A stretch of DNA of 64,000 nt from Acetobacteraceae bacterium (GCA_024280945.1 JAMXLO010000146.1:62001-126000), one strand, 5' to 3'; shown: positions 54,425 through 63,783, numbered from the stretch's first letter. Numbers and translations: made by a program. The notes: a model not told the origin generated them from the sequence alone.

Positions 54425-55261
54425 ATGTCCATTCTCTCCGGCCACGCAAGAGTCGCGGGGATTGCTGGTTGGCCTGTTACCTACTCGCGCTCGCCCCGCT
54501 TGCACGGATTTTGGCTACAGCGCCATGGCATCGACGGCGCGTACATTCCTCTGCCGATCCGTCCCGGCGATCTTCCCATCGCAGCCCGGGGCCTGCTGGC
54601 GGCAGGGTTCGCCGGTGCCAATGTCACCATACCGCACAAGCTGGCAGCGTTCGAGATCTGCGACACAGTCGATGATACGGCCCGGCGCGCCGGCGCGGTG
54701 AACACCCTGGTCTTTCGGGATGGCAAGATCGCCGGCAGCAACACTGATGGATACGGTTTTGTTGCCAACCTGCAGGCGCATGACGTTGACCCGGTTGCCG
54801 GGCCGGCACTGCTGCTGGGTGCCGGAGGCTCGGCTCGCGCCGTTGCCGCGGCATTGCTGGACGCGGGCGCGGTGGTCACGATTTCCAATCGCACCCGCGC
54901 GCGGGCCGAGAACTTGGCGCGGGATCTGCCGGGGTTACGGGTTGTGGAATGGAACACAAGGAACGCCGCCCTGCGCGATCACGCCCTGGTCGTCAACACC
55001 ACGCCACTGGGAATGGTCGGCCATGAGCCGCTCGAACTGGACCTGTCTGCGGCGCCCGCCTCACTGGTTGTGGCGGACAATGTGTACGTACCACTCGAAA
55101 CATCGCTGCTGGCCGCGGCCGATGCCCGCGGGCTCCGCAGTATCGGGGGGCTGGGCATGCTGCTGCACCAGGCGGTCCCCGGCTTTCAGTCGTGGTTCGG
55201 GGTCAAACCAGTTGTGGACGAAGAACTGCGACGTTTCGTCGCGGCAGATCTTCTGGCGTAA
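54425..55261 (+). CDS. aroE: shikimate dehydrogenase
   Basis: 278 residues from ATG 54425. AGWPVTYSRSPRLHGFWL is the substrate loop, ANVTIPHK contains the catalytic Lys and NTDGYG the catalytic Asp, and LLGAGGSARAVA binds NADP. It reduces 3-dehydroshikimate in aromatic amino acid synthesis. The TAA overlaps the ATG of coaE (taatg), so they are coupled. Start chosen since the fold begins there; the frame is open to 54236. Confidence 0.95.
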   Translation: MSILSGHARVAGIAGWPVTYSRSPRLHGFWLQRHGIDGAYIPLPIRPGDLPIAARGLLAAGFAGANVTIPHKLAAFEICDTVDDTARRAGAVNTLVFRDGKIAGSNTDGYGFVANLQAHDVDPVAGPALLLGAGGSARAVAAALLDAGAVVTISNRTRARAENLARDLPGLRVVEWNTRNAALRDHALVVNTTPLGMVGHEPLELDLSAAPASLVVADNVYVPLETSLLAAADARGLRSIGGLGMLLHQAVPGFQSWFGVKPVVDEELRRFVAADLLA

Positions 55262-55872
55262 TGATCATTCTTGGCCTGACTGGCGGGATTGGGATGGGCA
55301 AGTCGACGGCCGCCGCCGCCTTTCGCCGGGCCCACATACCGGTATTCGACGCCGATGCTGCCGTGCACCGGATGCAGGCGCGCGGCGGACGGGCTGTGCG
55401 TGCGATCGGCGCCGCCTTTCCTGGGACTGTACGGGATGGATCGGTGGATCGCGCGGCGTTGCGGGAGGCAGTACTCGGCGACCCTCAGGCACTCTCGCGG
55501 TTGGAAGCCATTCTGCATCCGATGGTGCGCGAAGAAGAGCACGCCTTTGTGTCACGTGCCAGACGCCGAGGGTCCCATGCCGTCGTTTTGGATATTCCGC
55601 TGCTGCTGGAGACGGGCGGGGACCGGCGGGTCGACCGCGTCATCGTGGTGACTGCGCCGCGAGCGGTGCAGATCCAGCGGATACGGGCGCGCCGGAGAAT
55701 GAGCGACTCGGATATCCAGGCTGTAATAGCGCGGCAGATGCCGGATGAGGAAAAGCGCCGCCGCGCCGACGTGGTCATCCGCACCGGGCTGTCGCGGCAC
55801 GCGTCGCTGAAGGCGTTGAGCCGCGTCATAAGGGGGGTTCGCGGTGACACGTGCCATTCTGTTCGATACTGA
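55261..55872 (+). CDS. coaE: dephospho-CoA kinase
   Basis: 203 residues. P-loop GLTGGIGMGKST at the start, FDADAAVHRM and LEAILHPMV motifs identify CoaE, which phosphorylates dephospho-CoA, the last step of CoA synthesis. It overlaps dnaQ by 29 bp. The aroE-coaE-dnaQ order is conserved in alphaproteobacteria. Confidence 0.96.
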   Translation: MIILGLTGGIGMGKSTAAAAFRRAHIPVFDADAAVHRMQARGGRAVRAIGAAFPGTVRDGSVDRAALREAVLGDPQALSRLEAILHPMVREEEHAFVSRARRRGSHAVVLDIPLLLETGGDRRVDRVIVVTAPRAVQIQRIRARRRMSDSDIQAVIARQMPDEEKRRRADVVIRTGLSRHASLKALSRVIRGVRGDTCHSVRY

Positions 55873-56521
55873 GACCACCGGTCTAGAGCCGCATCTCGGT
55901 CACCGTGTGATTGAGGTTGCTGCGGTGGAATTGATCAATGATCTGCCGACCGGCAAGCACTTCCACAAATTGATCCATCCAGAGCGCGACGTGCCCGAGG
56001 AAGCTACCAGGATTCATGGCTTTACGCTGGCTGATCTCGTCGACAAGCCGCGCTTCGGAGATATTGTCGATGACCTGCTGGAGTTCTTCGGCGACGCGAA
56101 GCTGATAGCGCATAATGCGCCGTTCGATTTTGCGTTCCTGGATTATGAATTCGGCCTTCTCAGGTTACCCCCGCTTTCTGCACATCGCATGATCGACACG
56201 CTGGGGCTGGCAAAGGCTCGATTTCCTGGCATGCCGAATAGCCTCGACGCACTATGCAGGCGTTTCGCCATCGATCTTAGTGCACGGGCAACACACAATG
56301 CCCTGCTCGACTGCAAGCTTCTGGCGGATGTCTACCTGGAGCTCACCGGCGGCAGGCAGCGTGGGTTGTCCCTGACGACCGCAAAGACTGCGATCGAACT
56401 GGTCGTCTACACTTATGAGGGCAGCCGCATCCCGCGACCGATTGTGCCCACAGCCGACGAGCTGGCCGCACACGCGGCCTTCCTCAGCAGGCTAAAGGAT
56501 CCCGTCTGGCTGAATGGCTGA
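55844..56521 (+). CDS. dnaQ: DNA polymerase III epsilon subunit (3'-5' exonuclease)
   Basis: 225 residues from GTG 55844 (AGGGGGG upstream). DEDD exonuclease motifs: ExoI FDTETTGLEP (D8, E10), HNAPFDFAFLDYE (ExoII) and the HNALLDCKLLADVYLEL ending (ExoIII, with His and Asp). It proofreads replication errors. Convergent with secB, with a hairpin between their stops. Confidence 0.95.
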   Translation: MTRAILFDTETTGLEPHLGHRVIEVAAVELINDLPTGKHFHKLIHPERDVPEEATRIHGFTLADLVDKPRFGDIVDDLLEFFGDAKLIAHNAPFDFAFLDYEFGLLRLPPLSAHRMIDTLGLAKARFPGMPNSLDALCRRFAIDLSARATHNALLDCKLLADVYLELTGGRQRGLSLTTAKTAIELVVYTYEGSRIPRPIVPTADELAAHAAFLSRLKDPVWLNG

Positions 56522-56540
56522 AGCCCGCCCGGGGCGGCTT
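56521..56540. terminator. bidirectional hairpin between dnaQ and secB
   Basis: aagcc(c)gcc / ggcggctt pair over 8 bp with one bulged C and a 3-base loop. It fills the whole 18-bp gap between the two convergent stops. No long T run, so termination efficiency is uncertain. Confidence 0.4.
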
Positions 56541-57070
56541 CAGGCGACCACCGACGTTCCCGGCTGGTTCTGCGCCTGCGCCCGGCGCGCCTGCCAGAGC
56601 GCAACGAAATCGATCGGCTGCAGCAATACCGGCGGGAACCCGCCATCGCGCGTCACGTCGGATAGAATGTTGCGGGCGAATGGGAAGAGGATGCGCGGAC
56701 ACTCCACCAGCAGCACCGGCTCCACCGCGTTGTCTGGCAATCCGCTCAGGGTGAAGACCCCGGCGTAGGTTAGTTCAGCCACGAACACAGTTGGCGGCAC
56801 GGCGGCCGCTTGGCCATTGCCCGACGGGGGAGCAGCCTCGTGCGCTTCGGCACGGATCATGATAGCGACTTCGTAGACGCTCTGACCCTCCTGCACCCGA
56901 CGTGCCTGAACATCCAGGTTGATGTTCACCTGAGGCTGTGCGCGGAGTTGCGTGTAGATCTGTGGGGCACCGGGCACCTCGAACGAGAGGTCCTTGACGT
57001 ACTGGATATTGACCACGAGCGGAGGCGTCTGTTGCTGGCCCTGGTGGGGCGGTATGGTCGTCTCGGACAT
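56540..57070 (-). CDS. secB: protein-export chaperone SecB
   Basis: 176 residues from ATG 57070, with CGGAG six bases upstream (an ATG two codons earlier is too close to it). VVNIQYVKDLSFEVPGAPQIYTQL is the SecB core signature, and the C-terminal PGNxxx-like region ends in the conserved FVALWQARRAQ. It delivers unfolded preproteins to SecA. Next to dnaQ and near the Tim44-like gene, as in other alphaproteobacteria. Confidence 0.96.
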   Translation of the reverse strand: MSETTIPPHQGQQQTPPLVVNIQYVKDLSFEVPGAPQIYTQLRAQPQVNINLDVQARRVQEGQSVYEVAIMIRAEAHEAAPPSGNGQAAAVPPTVFVAELTYAGVFTLSGLPDNAVEPVLLVECPRILFPFARNILSDVTRDGGFPPVLLQPIDFVALWQARRAQAQNQPGTSVVA

Positions 57071-57173
57071 TGCCATCTCCGTATCGTTGCGGACCTGGGC
57101 CGTCGGGTCAGCCTGCCGGGGCCGGGTAGCACGTATGGCAGCGTGGCGCCAACAGTTCTGGAGCTGGCCTCAG

Positions 57174-57728
57174 TCAGGCACGCCACGTGAGTTGCTCTGG
57201 TGCGGGACCGTTCGGGTCGCACCGCAGCCATTCACCGTTCGTGACGCTCTTGCCGGTCATACACAGAATGAAGCCCCAGTGGCTGATCACGAGCGTGTCG
57301 GTCCAATCCGGCAGGGCGGCCATCTCGGCGCGGAACAGCGCTGCACGGCCAATCACTGAATTGGCCGGCTCCTCGATCGCCGGCCACCAGACTTCGTCGA
57401 TTGCGGAAAAGTCATGCTCCGGCCATGAGCGCTCCAGCTCGGTCCTGGGGCTCCCTACGTCGCAGGCGAACGCGAAGCGCTCGCGCACCACTGGATTGAC
57501 CAGCAGCTTGACCCCCAACGACCGAACAATCGGTGCAGCCGTTTGCAGCGCGCGCGTGTACGGAGAGACGATGATCCGAGTGATCCGTTCGCCGGCCAGG
57601 CGGCGCGCCGCCTCCATCGCCTGCACATGACCGAGCTCGGTCAGGCGGGGATCAACGATCCCGGGGTCACGGCGTGTCGCGGTGAAGTGCAGGTTGAACT
57701 CGCTCTGGCCGTGCCGCAGCAGGATCAT
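57174..57728 (-). CDS. histidine phosphatase (phosphoglycerate mutase) family protein
   Basis: 184 residues from ATG 57728 (MILLRHGQSEFN). LRHGQSE is the catalytic His motif, SPYTRALQTAAP is the second family motif, and VISHWGFIL has the second His. It hydrolyses a small phosphate ester or acts as a mutase; the subfamily is unclear. The frame is open to a TTG at 57764 but the motif begins at 57728. Confidence 0.88.
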   Translation of the reverse strand: MILLRHGQSEFNLHFTATRRDPGIVDPRLTELGHVQAMEAARRLAGERITRIIVSPYTRALQTAAPIVRSLGVKLLVNPVVRERFAFACDVGSPRTELERSWPEHDFSAIDEVWWPAIEEPANSVIGRAALFRAEMAALPDWTDTLVISHWGFILCMTGKSVTNGEWLRCDPNGPAPEQLTWRA

Positions 57729-57839
57729 CGCCGTGGCAATACAGGCCGAGATCGTGGCCGGCAACCCAACGGCGGGGTGCCAGAAAAATTTGTCTCGACG
57801 TCAGGTCGCGCTTATCTGTTGTCATTGAGGAGAGATGCA

Positions 57840-58511
57840 ATGGGTGCGAGCGGCAGTTTTCCGGTTGACCTTATTCTGTTCGGGATGATCGCGGCATTTC
57901 TGGTGCTGCGCCTGCGCAGCATTCTTGGCCGGCGCACCGGCTTCGAGCGCCAGGCTCCCCCCTATCAGCCGCAGCCTGGGCCAACCCCGGCAGGGCCCGT
58001 CATCGAGGGGCAAGCCGAGCCGCCCGCACCAGCGGCGGCCCGCAATATCCCGGAGCCGGCCAGCGCAGTCGGACAGACGCTGGCGCGCATGCGATCCATT
58101 GACCGGAACTTCGACCCGTCGACGTTCCTTGATGGCGCGGAGAAGGCCTTCCGGATGATCGTGGCCGCTTTCGCTGCTGGCGACCGCGCAACCTTGCAGA
58201 GCCTGCTGTCGCGGGACACCTATAATGCATTTGAGCAGGCGATCAGTCTGCGCGAAGCCGCCGCCCAGAAACAGGTGAGCGCGATTCACGCGATCCACAG
58301 CTCCACGATTGAGGACGCGGAGCTGCGCGGCACCGAGGCCTCGGTCACCGTGCGTTTCGTATCCGACCAGACCAGTCTGACGCAGGACAAAGATGGGCAC
58401 CCTGTCGTAGGCACCGATGCGGTGACTGAGATCACCGACATTTGGACCTTCGAACGAGACCTCGCGATGCCTGACCCGGTTTGGCATCTGGTTGCCGCCC
58501 GCAGTGCGTGA
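57840..58511 (+). CDS. Tim44-like domain protein
   Basis: 223 residues from ATG 57840 (GAGGAGAG upstream). One N-terminal membrane helix (DLILFGMIAAFLVLRLRSIL, ~10-29), a Pro-rich linker, and a C-terminal Tim44-like domain (FDPSTFLDGAEKAFRMIVAAF, then DIWTFERDL). Alphaproteobacterial TimA-type proteins are membrane anchored and lie near secB; their role is thought to involve membrane protein traffic. Its position beside secB and dnaQ agrees with that. Confidence 0.88.
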   Translation: MGASGSFPVDLILFGMIAAFLVLRLRSILGRRTGFERQAPPYQPQPGPTPAGPVIEGQAEPPAPAAARNIPEPASAVGQTLARMRSIDRNFDPSTFLDGAEKAFRMIVAAFAAGDRATLQSLLSRDTYNAFEQAISLREAAAQKQVSAIHAIHSSTIEDAELRGTEASVTVRFVSDQTSLTQDKDGHPVVGTDAVTEITDIWTFERDLAMPDPVWHLVAARSA

Positions 58512-58570
58512 CCCGGGCGATGCGGCATGCGGATAGCGCGTGCCCTGATCCGCGCTTGGTGATCGCCTGA

Positions 58571-59341
58571 ATGCCGCCGTCCCGGCCTCGTGTGGCGTTG
58601 TTTGTCACCTGTCTCGTCGATCTGCATCGTCCGACGGTTGCATTCGCCGCCATCCGGCTGCTGCAGGGAGCAGGCTGCCAGGTCGAGGTACCGCGCGCGC
58701 AGACCTGCTGCGGCCAGATAGCCTACAACTCGGGAGACAGGACGACCGCAAGGGATATCGGCGTCACGATCCTCGAGGCGTTCGGAGGCTATGACTATGT
58801 TGTCGTACCGTCCGGGTCTTGCGGCAGCATGCTTAAGCTTCATCTGCCACTGCTCTTTGACGACGACCCCAATCTCCGGTCGCGCGCGAACTCTCTCGCC
58901 GAGAGGACATTCGAGCTGGTCAGCTTCCTCAGCGATGTCATGAGCCTGGAGCAGCTACCCACTCGTCATGCTGGCGGTCCCGTCACTTATCACGATAGCT
59001 GCTCAGGCCTACGTGAGCTCGGGATACAGGAGCAGCCACGCAAATTCCTGCGGACGATCGGCGCCACGATCACCGAGATGCCGGACGCGGACGTCTGCTG
59101 TGGCTTTGGTGGCACGTTTTGCGTCAAATATCCCGAAATCTCAGTTCGAATGGCATCAGATAAAGTTCGCAACATCCTCGCGACCGGAGCAGAGACCGTA
59201 ACGGCGGGAGATTTAGGGTGTTTGCTCAACATTGCGGGGCGGCTGCAGCGGGAAGGCCATCAAATCCGAACGCGCCACGTGGCTGAGCTGCTCGCGGGCA
59301 TGACTAAGGATGTCCGAGCAATTGGCGAGCCCCCAGAGTAG
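58571..59341 (+). CDS. (Fe-S)-binding protein, LutA/YkgE-like (CCG domains)
   Basis: 256 residues. VALFVTCLVDLHRPTVAFAA, the two CCG motifs (QTCCGQIAYNSG and DVCCGFGGTFCVKYPEIS) and TYHDSCSGLRELG are those of LutA-type proteins, which bind 4Fe-4S/3Fe-4S clusters and form an L-lactate oxidation complex with LutB and LutC. lutB and lutC are not seen nearby, so this is a lone CCG-domain protein or its partners lie elsewhere. ATG 58571. Confidence 0.88.
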   Translation: MPPSRPRVALFVTCLVDLHRPTVAFAAIRLLQGAGCQVEVPRAQTCCGQIAYNSGDRTTARDIGVTILEAFGGYDYVVVPSGSCGSMLKLHLPLLFDDDPNLRSRANSLAERTFELVSFLSDVMSLEQLPTRHAGGPVTYHDSCSGLRELGIQEQPRKFLRTIGATITEMPDADVCCGFGGTFCVKYPEISVRMASDKVRNILATGAETVTAGDLGCLLNIAGRLQREGHQIRTRHVAELLAGMTKDVRAIGEPPE

Positions 59342-59373
59342 GACGTCTGACCCTAGCTAGGCTCACCTTCCAG

Positions 59374-60168
59374 CTAGTGGCCGCGCAGGATTTGGCTCAG
59401 GAATAACTTCAGGCGGTCGGTCTGCGGGCTGCCGAACATCCGTTCCGGGGAGCCGATTTCGACAATCTCGCCACGGTCCATGAAGACGACCCGATCCGCC
59501 ACCTGGCGTGCGAACCCCATTTCATGGGTCACGCAAATCATGGTCATGCCTGATTCGGCCAACTCGATCATGACATCCAGAACCTCCTTGATCATCTCAG
59601 GATCGAGCGCGGAGGTCGGCTCATCGAACAGCATGATCTTCGGTCGCATGCAGAGCGCTCGTGCAATGGCAACGCGCTGTTGTTGCCCACCCGAGAGTTG
59701 ACCTGGATACTTTCTGGCCTGCTCGGGAATCTTCACACGAGTGAGATAATGCATGGCCAACTCCTCGGCCTCGGCCCGTTGCATTCTGCGGACCCAGATC
59801 GGTGCGAGCGTACAGTTTTCCAAGATTGTCAAATGAGGAAAGAGATTGAATGATTGAAACACCATGCCGACTTCGCGACGGATCATATCAAGGGACCGCA
59901 GGTCGTCGGTCAGTTCGACTCCGTCGACGACGATTTTACCTTGCTGGTGAGTCTCAAGTCGGTTGACACAGCGGATCATTGTTGACTTACCGGAGCCGGA
60001 CGGTCCGCAAACGACAACACGCTCCTTCTCCGCCACACTCAGCGAAACATCGCGAAGCACATGGAGCGAACCAAACCACTTGTTCACCTTGTCCATAACA
60101 ATGATCGGTGGAGCACTGGTATTCGCAAGGTGAGCAACCACATGGTCCGCAGTGACAGGCTGACTCAT
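59374..60168 (-). CDS. polar amino acid ABC transporter ATP-binding protein (GlnQ/AapP-like)
   Basis: 264 residues. [19 protein letters not shown], Walker [10 protein letters not shown], the [28 protein letters not shown]-loop, signature [15 protein letters not shown] and Walker [14 protein letters not shown] fit the GlnQ/AapP family of glutamate/general-amino-acid importers. No permease or binding protein is next to it: the neighbours are a LutA-like protein and a BTAD-type regulator. An alternative GTG start at 60189 adds seven residues. Confidence 0.9.
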   Translation of the reverse strand: MSQPVTADHVVAHLANTSAPPIIVMDKVNKWFGSLHVLRDVSLSVAEKERVVVCGPSGSGKSTMIRCVNRLETHQQGKIVVDGVELTDDLRSLDMIRREVGMVFQSFNLFPHLTILENCTLAPIWVRRMQRAEAEELAMHYLTRVKIPEQARKYPGQLSGGQQQRVAIARALCMRPKIMLFDEPTSALDPEMIKEVLDVMIELAESGMTMICVTHEMGFARQVADRVVFMDRGEIVEIGSPERMFGSPQTDRLKLFLSQILRGH

Positions 60169-60310
60169 CGCGATGCCCAGCTGGGACACGGAGCAGTTGG
60201 CGTTCCAACGCGCGACTGCATTGCAGGAAACTCCTCAATCGAAGCGGATTGGCTTCGCCAGAGGCGGCACTGTGCGGTGCGCTGCACGAAATTACAATGG
60301 CCCGCGGTTC

Positions 60311-62215
60311 CTAGTCTTCAGGGAGCCCCGCCCGTCGTAGCCCCTCCGCGTAAAGATTCCGATCGAGCAATCGCGTCATAGGTGATCGCTCGATAGCGCT
60401 CCTGACACAAAAGCCCGGCTCCAGTTCGAGCAATCGTGCCATCACACGGGCTGCCTCCCGCTCGCGTCGGAGTTGTCCGAGCGTAGCCAGGTATCCCTTA
60501 TAGGTCGAGGTGAAGCTTGGATTCAGCTCCATAGCCCGACGCCCGGACGAGAGCGCCTTCTCTAATTCGCCGCGCAAGAAGTATGGCATCATCAGCGCCA
60601 TGTCGAAGAAGAAGGCATGTGGATCGTGCGGTGCAAGGGTTTGCGCCCAAGTGATCTGCTTGATGGCCTCTTCGTGCAGACCGAGATAGCACAGGGCGAG
60701 ACCGGAGTAGCACCAGGCGAGCGGCAGACCTGGGTTCAGCGAGAGCGCTCTCTCGTGCAGAGCACGGGCTTCCTCGGGCCGGCGATCCAAATATGCGCGC
60801 ACGTGGCCGACCAACGACAGAGCTCGGGCATCGCCCGGATCGAGTGTGACAGCCCGTTCAGCCAGCTGCCTCGCACGGAGCGCTGCTGCTGATGGATCCG
60901 GCGCCCAAGCCTGTCCAATCAACAGCACATTCCAATAGGCGCACCAAGCATGTGCCGCCGCATTTGCAGGGTCCAATTCGATCGCCAAAGCCAGCAACTC
61001 GCCAGCAGCTTGGAACCCTGAAGGCTCCAGTCGATAAATCGAGGGGATGGCGCGCAACGTTAGATCGAATGAGGTCGGAGTGACCAGCGGCTTGGCACCA
61101 CGACGCTCACCTTCGCGAAGTAGCATTTGTGGGTCGATCTGTGCGGCTGTCTCTGCAGCAATGGTGTTCTGCAGGCTCAGTAGATCGGTAACCTCAGCAT
61201 CGTGGCTGCGAGCCCAAACGACATTATTGCCGGAATGGAGGTCGAGCAGCCGGACGATGACGCGTACTCGATTGCTGCCGCGCTGAAGCGTGACATCCAG
61301 CATGTAATCGGAGTCAGGAGCGGGGGATCCTGTTTCACCCTGTGCCGCACTCACGCTGCAGGCGATCCAGCGGAAGCGCGAGATGGCCACCGACAGTTCT
61401 TCAGCCAGGCCCGGCATCAGTCCAGCTGCCGTACCGCTGCCCAACGCTCGCAAGGGAAGAACCCGCAAGCTGACCCGCTGATCGGTGCTTGCCGATTTGG
61501 CAGAAGCTAAGGGAGGTATTTCGGGTTCCGAGGCGCCACGGAGCAGTTCGGATGTTTCACGAGAGGGCAGCAAGCCAGCGCTGGCCAAAGTATTCAGGCA
61601 TCGCTCGTACGTGAGCCGTGCCGCCGTGCGATCACTCAGCTCCAGGTTCGCGCGGATCAGAGCCTGCCAGCCGCCTTCGTGTGTTCGTTCGATTGCCAGC
61701 AGCTGCTCCGCAGCATCGCGCCGGTCATTGGCATTCTGTGCCGCGACCAGCGCCGCTTCGGCAAGTTGAATGCCTCGATGGACTATCTGCCGACGCTGCT
61801 CGGCCAACCAGACTTCGAATGCTGGATCGAGCCCGTCCAGGTCTTCCAGCAAGGGGGCTCGAAACATCCTCAGGTCAATAGGCTGCCCAGCGGTGGTGGA
61901 TGCCAGCACGCGCGTGTCGAGCCATAAGCGATCATCGAGCAGTCCGAGGTGATCCCGGGTCGTTCGCAATAGAGATACAGCACCAGCACCCAGCGCATGC
62001 TGCAGCTCGTACACTGATTGGCGAAGCGACCCCCGGCCCTGCTCGATAGCGCGACCACTCCACAACAGCCGCGTCAGTCGTGTGCGGAGGACCGGCTTGG
62101 GTGCGGCCAAAGCCAGCACCGCCAGCACAGCTCTCGTCTTACGGGATCTCGGCAGGATGTTCCGACCTACCTCATCTTCGGCTTGCATCTGCCCGCACAG
62201 CGTAAGGCGCAGCAA
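60311..62215 (-). CDS. SARP/BTAD-type regulator with TPR repeats
   Basis: 634 residues. The N-terminal ~95 residues have a winged-helix-like segment (RKTRAVLAVLALAAPKPVLRTRLTRLLW and GSLRQSVYELQHALGAG) as in SARP-type regulators. A BTAD-like helical repeat domain follows (~100-230), then a TolB-like/FlgO-like region (residues ~250-350) including SDYMLDVTLQRGSNRVRVIVRLLDLHSG. The C-terminal ~250 residues are TPR repeats (LDPANAAAHAWCAYWN, LNPGLPLAWCYSGLALCYLG, LNPSFTSTYKGYLATLGQL). It is likely a transcription regulator sensing a ligand or protein; no target shown. Divergent from the YeiH-like exporter gene. Confidence 0.8.
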   Translation of the reverse strand: MLRLTLCGQMQAEDEVGRNILPRSRKTRAVLAVLALAAPKPVLRTRLTRLLWSGRAIEQGRGSLRQSVYELQHALGAGAVSLLRTTRDHLGLLDDRLWLDTRVLASTTAGQPIDLRMFRAPLLEDLDGLDPAFEVWLAEQRRQIVHRGIQLAEAALVAAQNANDRRDAAEQLLAIERTHEGGWQALIRANLELSDRTAARLTYERCLNTLASAGLLPSRETSELLRGASEPEIPPLASAKSASTDQRVSLRVLPLRALGSGTAAGLMPGLAEELSVAISRFRWIACSVSAAQGETGSPAPDSDYMLDVTLQRGSNRVRVIVRLLDLHSGNNVVWARSHDAEVTDLLSLQNTIAAETAAQIDPQMLLREGERRGAKPLVTPTSFDLTLRAIPSIYRLEPSGFQAAGELLALAIELDPANAAAHAWCAYWNVLLIGQAWAPDPSAAALRARQLAERAVTLDPGDARALSLVGHVRAYLDRRPEEARALHERALSLNPGLPLAWCYSGLALCYLGLHEEAIKQITWAQTLAPHDPHAFFFDMALMMPYFLRGELEKALSSGRRAMELNPSFTSTYKGYLATLGQLRREREAARVMARLLELEPGFCVRSAIERSPMTRLLDRNLYAEGLRRAGLPED

Positions 62216-62451
62216 GGGTCCGGCGGCAACCGGTCCTTCGACGTCGGCCAGCTGTCGGGCGTGTAGCAGGTTGATGACAGACCCCTTCCCAACAATAATG
62301 TCTTACAACCTGAAGTAGATCATATTGTGGAAAATGCTAGCAAAAGGCGCAATTGGATGCAAGCTTGCCCCGCGGTCTGGGCAGTTCGGCGTGTGCGGCA
62401 CTTCGGGCTATAGTTCGCGTAGGCGGCAATGCGGAGGGTGGTTCGTTATCG
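62216..62451. promoter_or_regulatory. divergent intergenic region, BTAD regulator / exporter
   Basis: About 236 bp between divergent starts. It has A/T-rich patches (gtagatcatattgtgg, 62308-62335) that could include both promoters. No clear inverted repeat that would be the regulator's operator was recognised. Confidence 0.3.
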
Positions 62452-63507
62452 ATGGCATCACAGCAAAACCTCGCTCTCTCTCTCCCACGTCGCGTTGCGA
62501 TCGCCGCCCGGCTGCGACCGACGATTGGCCTCTTGCTTTGCATCGCGATTGCCGCGGTGGCCACTGCGGCCGCAGCCTATGCACCAGTCGTTGGCGCCCC
62601 GGTTATTGCCATCGCGCTTGGGGTCCTGATCACCAACACTCTTCGCGGACCGCTGCAGATCAGCAAGTTGGCTATTGGTGACGTCAGCAAGTTGTGCCTC
62701 AAGGGTGGCATTATTCTGCTAGGGGCCAGCCTGGATCTGGGCGTGATACTTCGCACAGGAGCCGCCTCGCTCCCGGTACTGATCACGACCATTGCCGTTG
62801 GACTGGCCTGCGCACTCCTGCTCGGTCGGGCGATAAGTGTTGAATGGCGGATGCGGTGCCTGATCGGGATCGGCACCACGATCTGCGGAGCATCCGCCAT
62901 AGCTGCTTTGGCACCTGTTGTTCGCGCTAAGGCGGAAGAGATCGCCTATTCGATCTCGGTGATCTTTTTTTTCAACATGCTTGCGGTCTTCATTTTCCCG
63001 ACAATTGGCCATTTCATTGGGCTGACCGGCCCCGGCTTCGGATTGTGGGCTGGCACAGCGATCAATGATACGTCAGCCGTTGTTGCAGCTGGCTTCGCTT
63101 ATAGTACGGATGCAGGCACGATCGCGACGATCGTGAAGCTCACGCGCACCACGTTGATCATACCATTGGTCGTAGGGTTTGGACTGCTGATGCCGTGGTT
63201 CGAACCAAGCCCGGCGCAACAGAGCAATTCACTGGCGCAGCGCGCCTATCAGGCTGTACCCGTTTTTATTATTCTGTTCGTGTTGGCCTCATTCCTTAAC
63301 ACGCTGGGTCTGCTGGGCGATTGGGCACCTAAAGTGCAGATTCTCGGGCGCTGGGTCATGGTGGTGGCGCTCGCGGCAGTCGGACTGCAAGGCCACTGGC
63401 GTGCTTTCACCGGCGCAGGAGCCCGTCCCCTGTTGCTGGGCCTCGCAACCTGGATCGCGGTTGCCCTGGCGAGCCTGACGATACAGGTCTGGACCAACAC
63501 CCTATAA
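62452..63507 (+). CDS. YeiH family putative sulfate exporter
   Basis: 351 residues from ATG 62452. About ten membrane helices, with VVGAPVIAIALGVLITN, KGGIILLGASLDLG and the conserved IGIGTTICGASAIAALAPVV, matching the UPF0324/YeiH family. Members are annotated as sulfate exporters or as carrying small anions. No good ribosome binding site at close range; the frame is open to 62353. Divergent from the BTAD-TPR regulator. Confidence 0.88.
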   Translation: MASQQNLALSLPRRVAIAARLRPTIGLLLCIAIAAVATAAAAYAPVVGAPVIAIALGVLITNTLRGPLQISKLAIGDVSKLCLKGGIILLGASLDLGVILRTGAASLPVLITTIAVGLACALLLGRAISVEWRMRCLIGIGTTICGASAIAALAPVVRAKAEEIAYSISVIFFFNMLAVFIFPTIGHFIGLTGPGFGLWAGTAINDTSAVVAAGFAYSTDAGTIATIVKLTRTTLIIPLVVGFGLLMPWFEPSPAQQSNSLAQRAYQAVPVFIILFVLASFLNTLGLLGDWAPKVQILGRWVMVVALAAVGLQGHWRAFTGAGARPLLLGLATWIAVALASLTIQVWTNTL

Positions 63508-63690
63508 GATATGAAAATTTTCCTTGACACGTTACCTGCGTTCCAGTAACGAGGTCGCGTCAACGGGCGTAGTCTGTCCGTAATCCCGAAAACGTAAGCC
63601 GGCCCAATCGCCTATCCGCGGCGCTGACCGGCGTTTACGCGTGTCGAGAAATACGCCCGTTGGCATTAAGTCAGAAGAGGAGACCTCAGA
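63508..63690. promoter_or_regulatory. intergenic region with candidate promoter upstream of small ORF
   Basis: A TTGACA at 63524-63529 has the hexamer TAACGA 17 bp downstream (63547-63552), a weak sigma70-like pair. A purine-rich AGAGGAGA stands 63676-63683, close before ATG 63691. The pair would give the small ORF and the next gene their own transcript. Weak evidence. Confidence 0.35.
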
Positions 63691-63783
63691 ATGACGCCAT
63701 CTACTTTGCCCGCAACCAGCGACACCGGCCGCATCCGCCTCGGCGCAGGCTGGCGGCTGCCTTCCACCAAGCCCTCTCGCTGA
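63691..63783 (+). CDS. 30-codon small ORF with strong ribosome binding site
   Basis: Encodes a 30-residue basic peptide beginning MTPSTLPATSDTG and ending SRLGA-type Arg/Gly/Trp-containing residues (GRIRLGAGWRLPS, then KPSR). The AGAGGAGA site eight bases before ATG is among the best in the window, which favours translation. No signal peptide, membrane helix or family is recognised. It is followed ~55-90 bp later by the start of another plus-strand gene, so it could be a leader peptide, a small structural or signalling peptide, or a modified-peptide precursor. No function is claimed. Confidence 0.5.
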   Translation: MTPSTLPATSDTGRIRLGAGWRLPSTKPSR

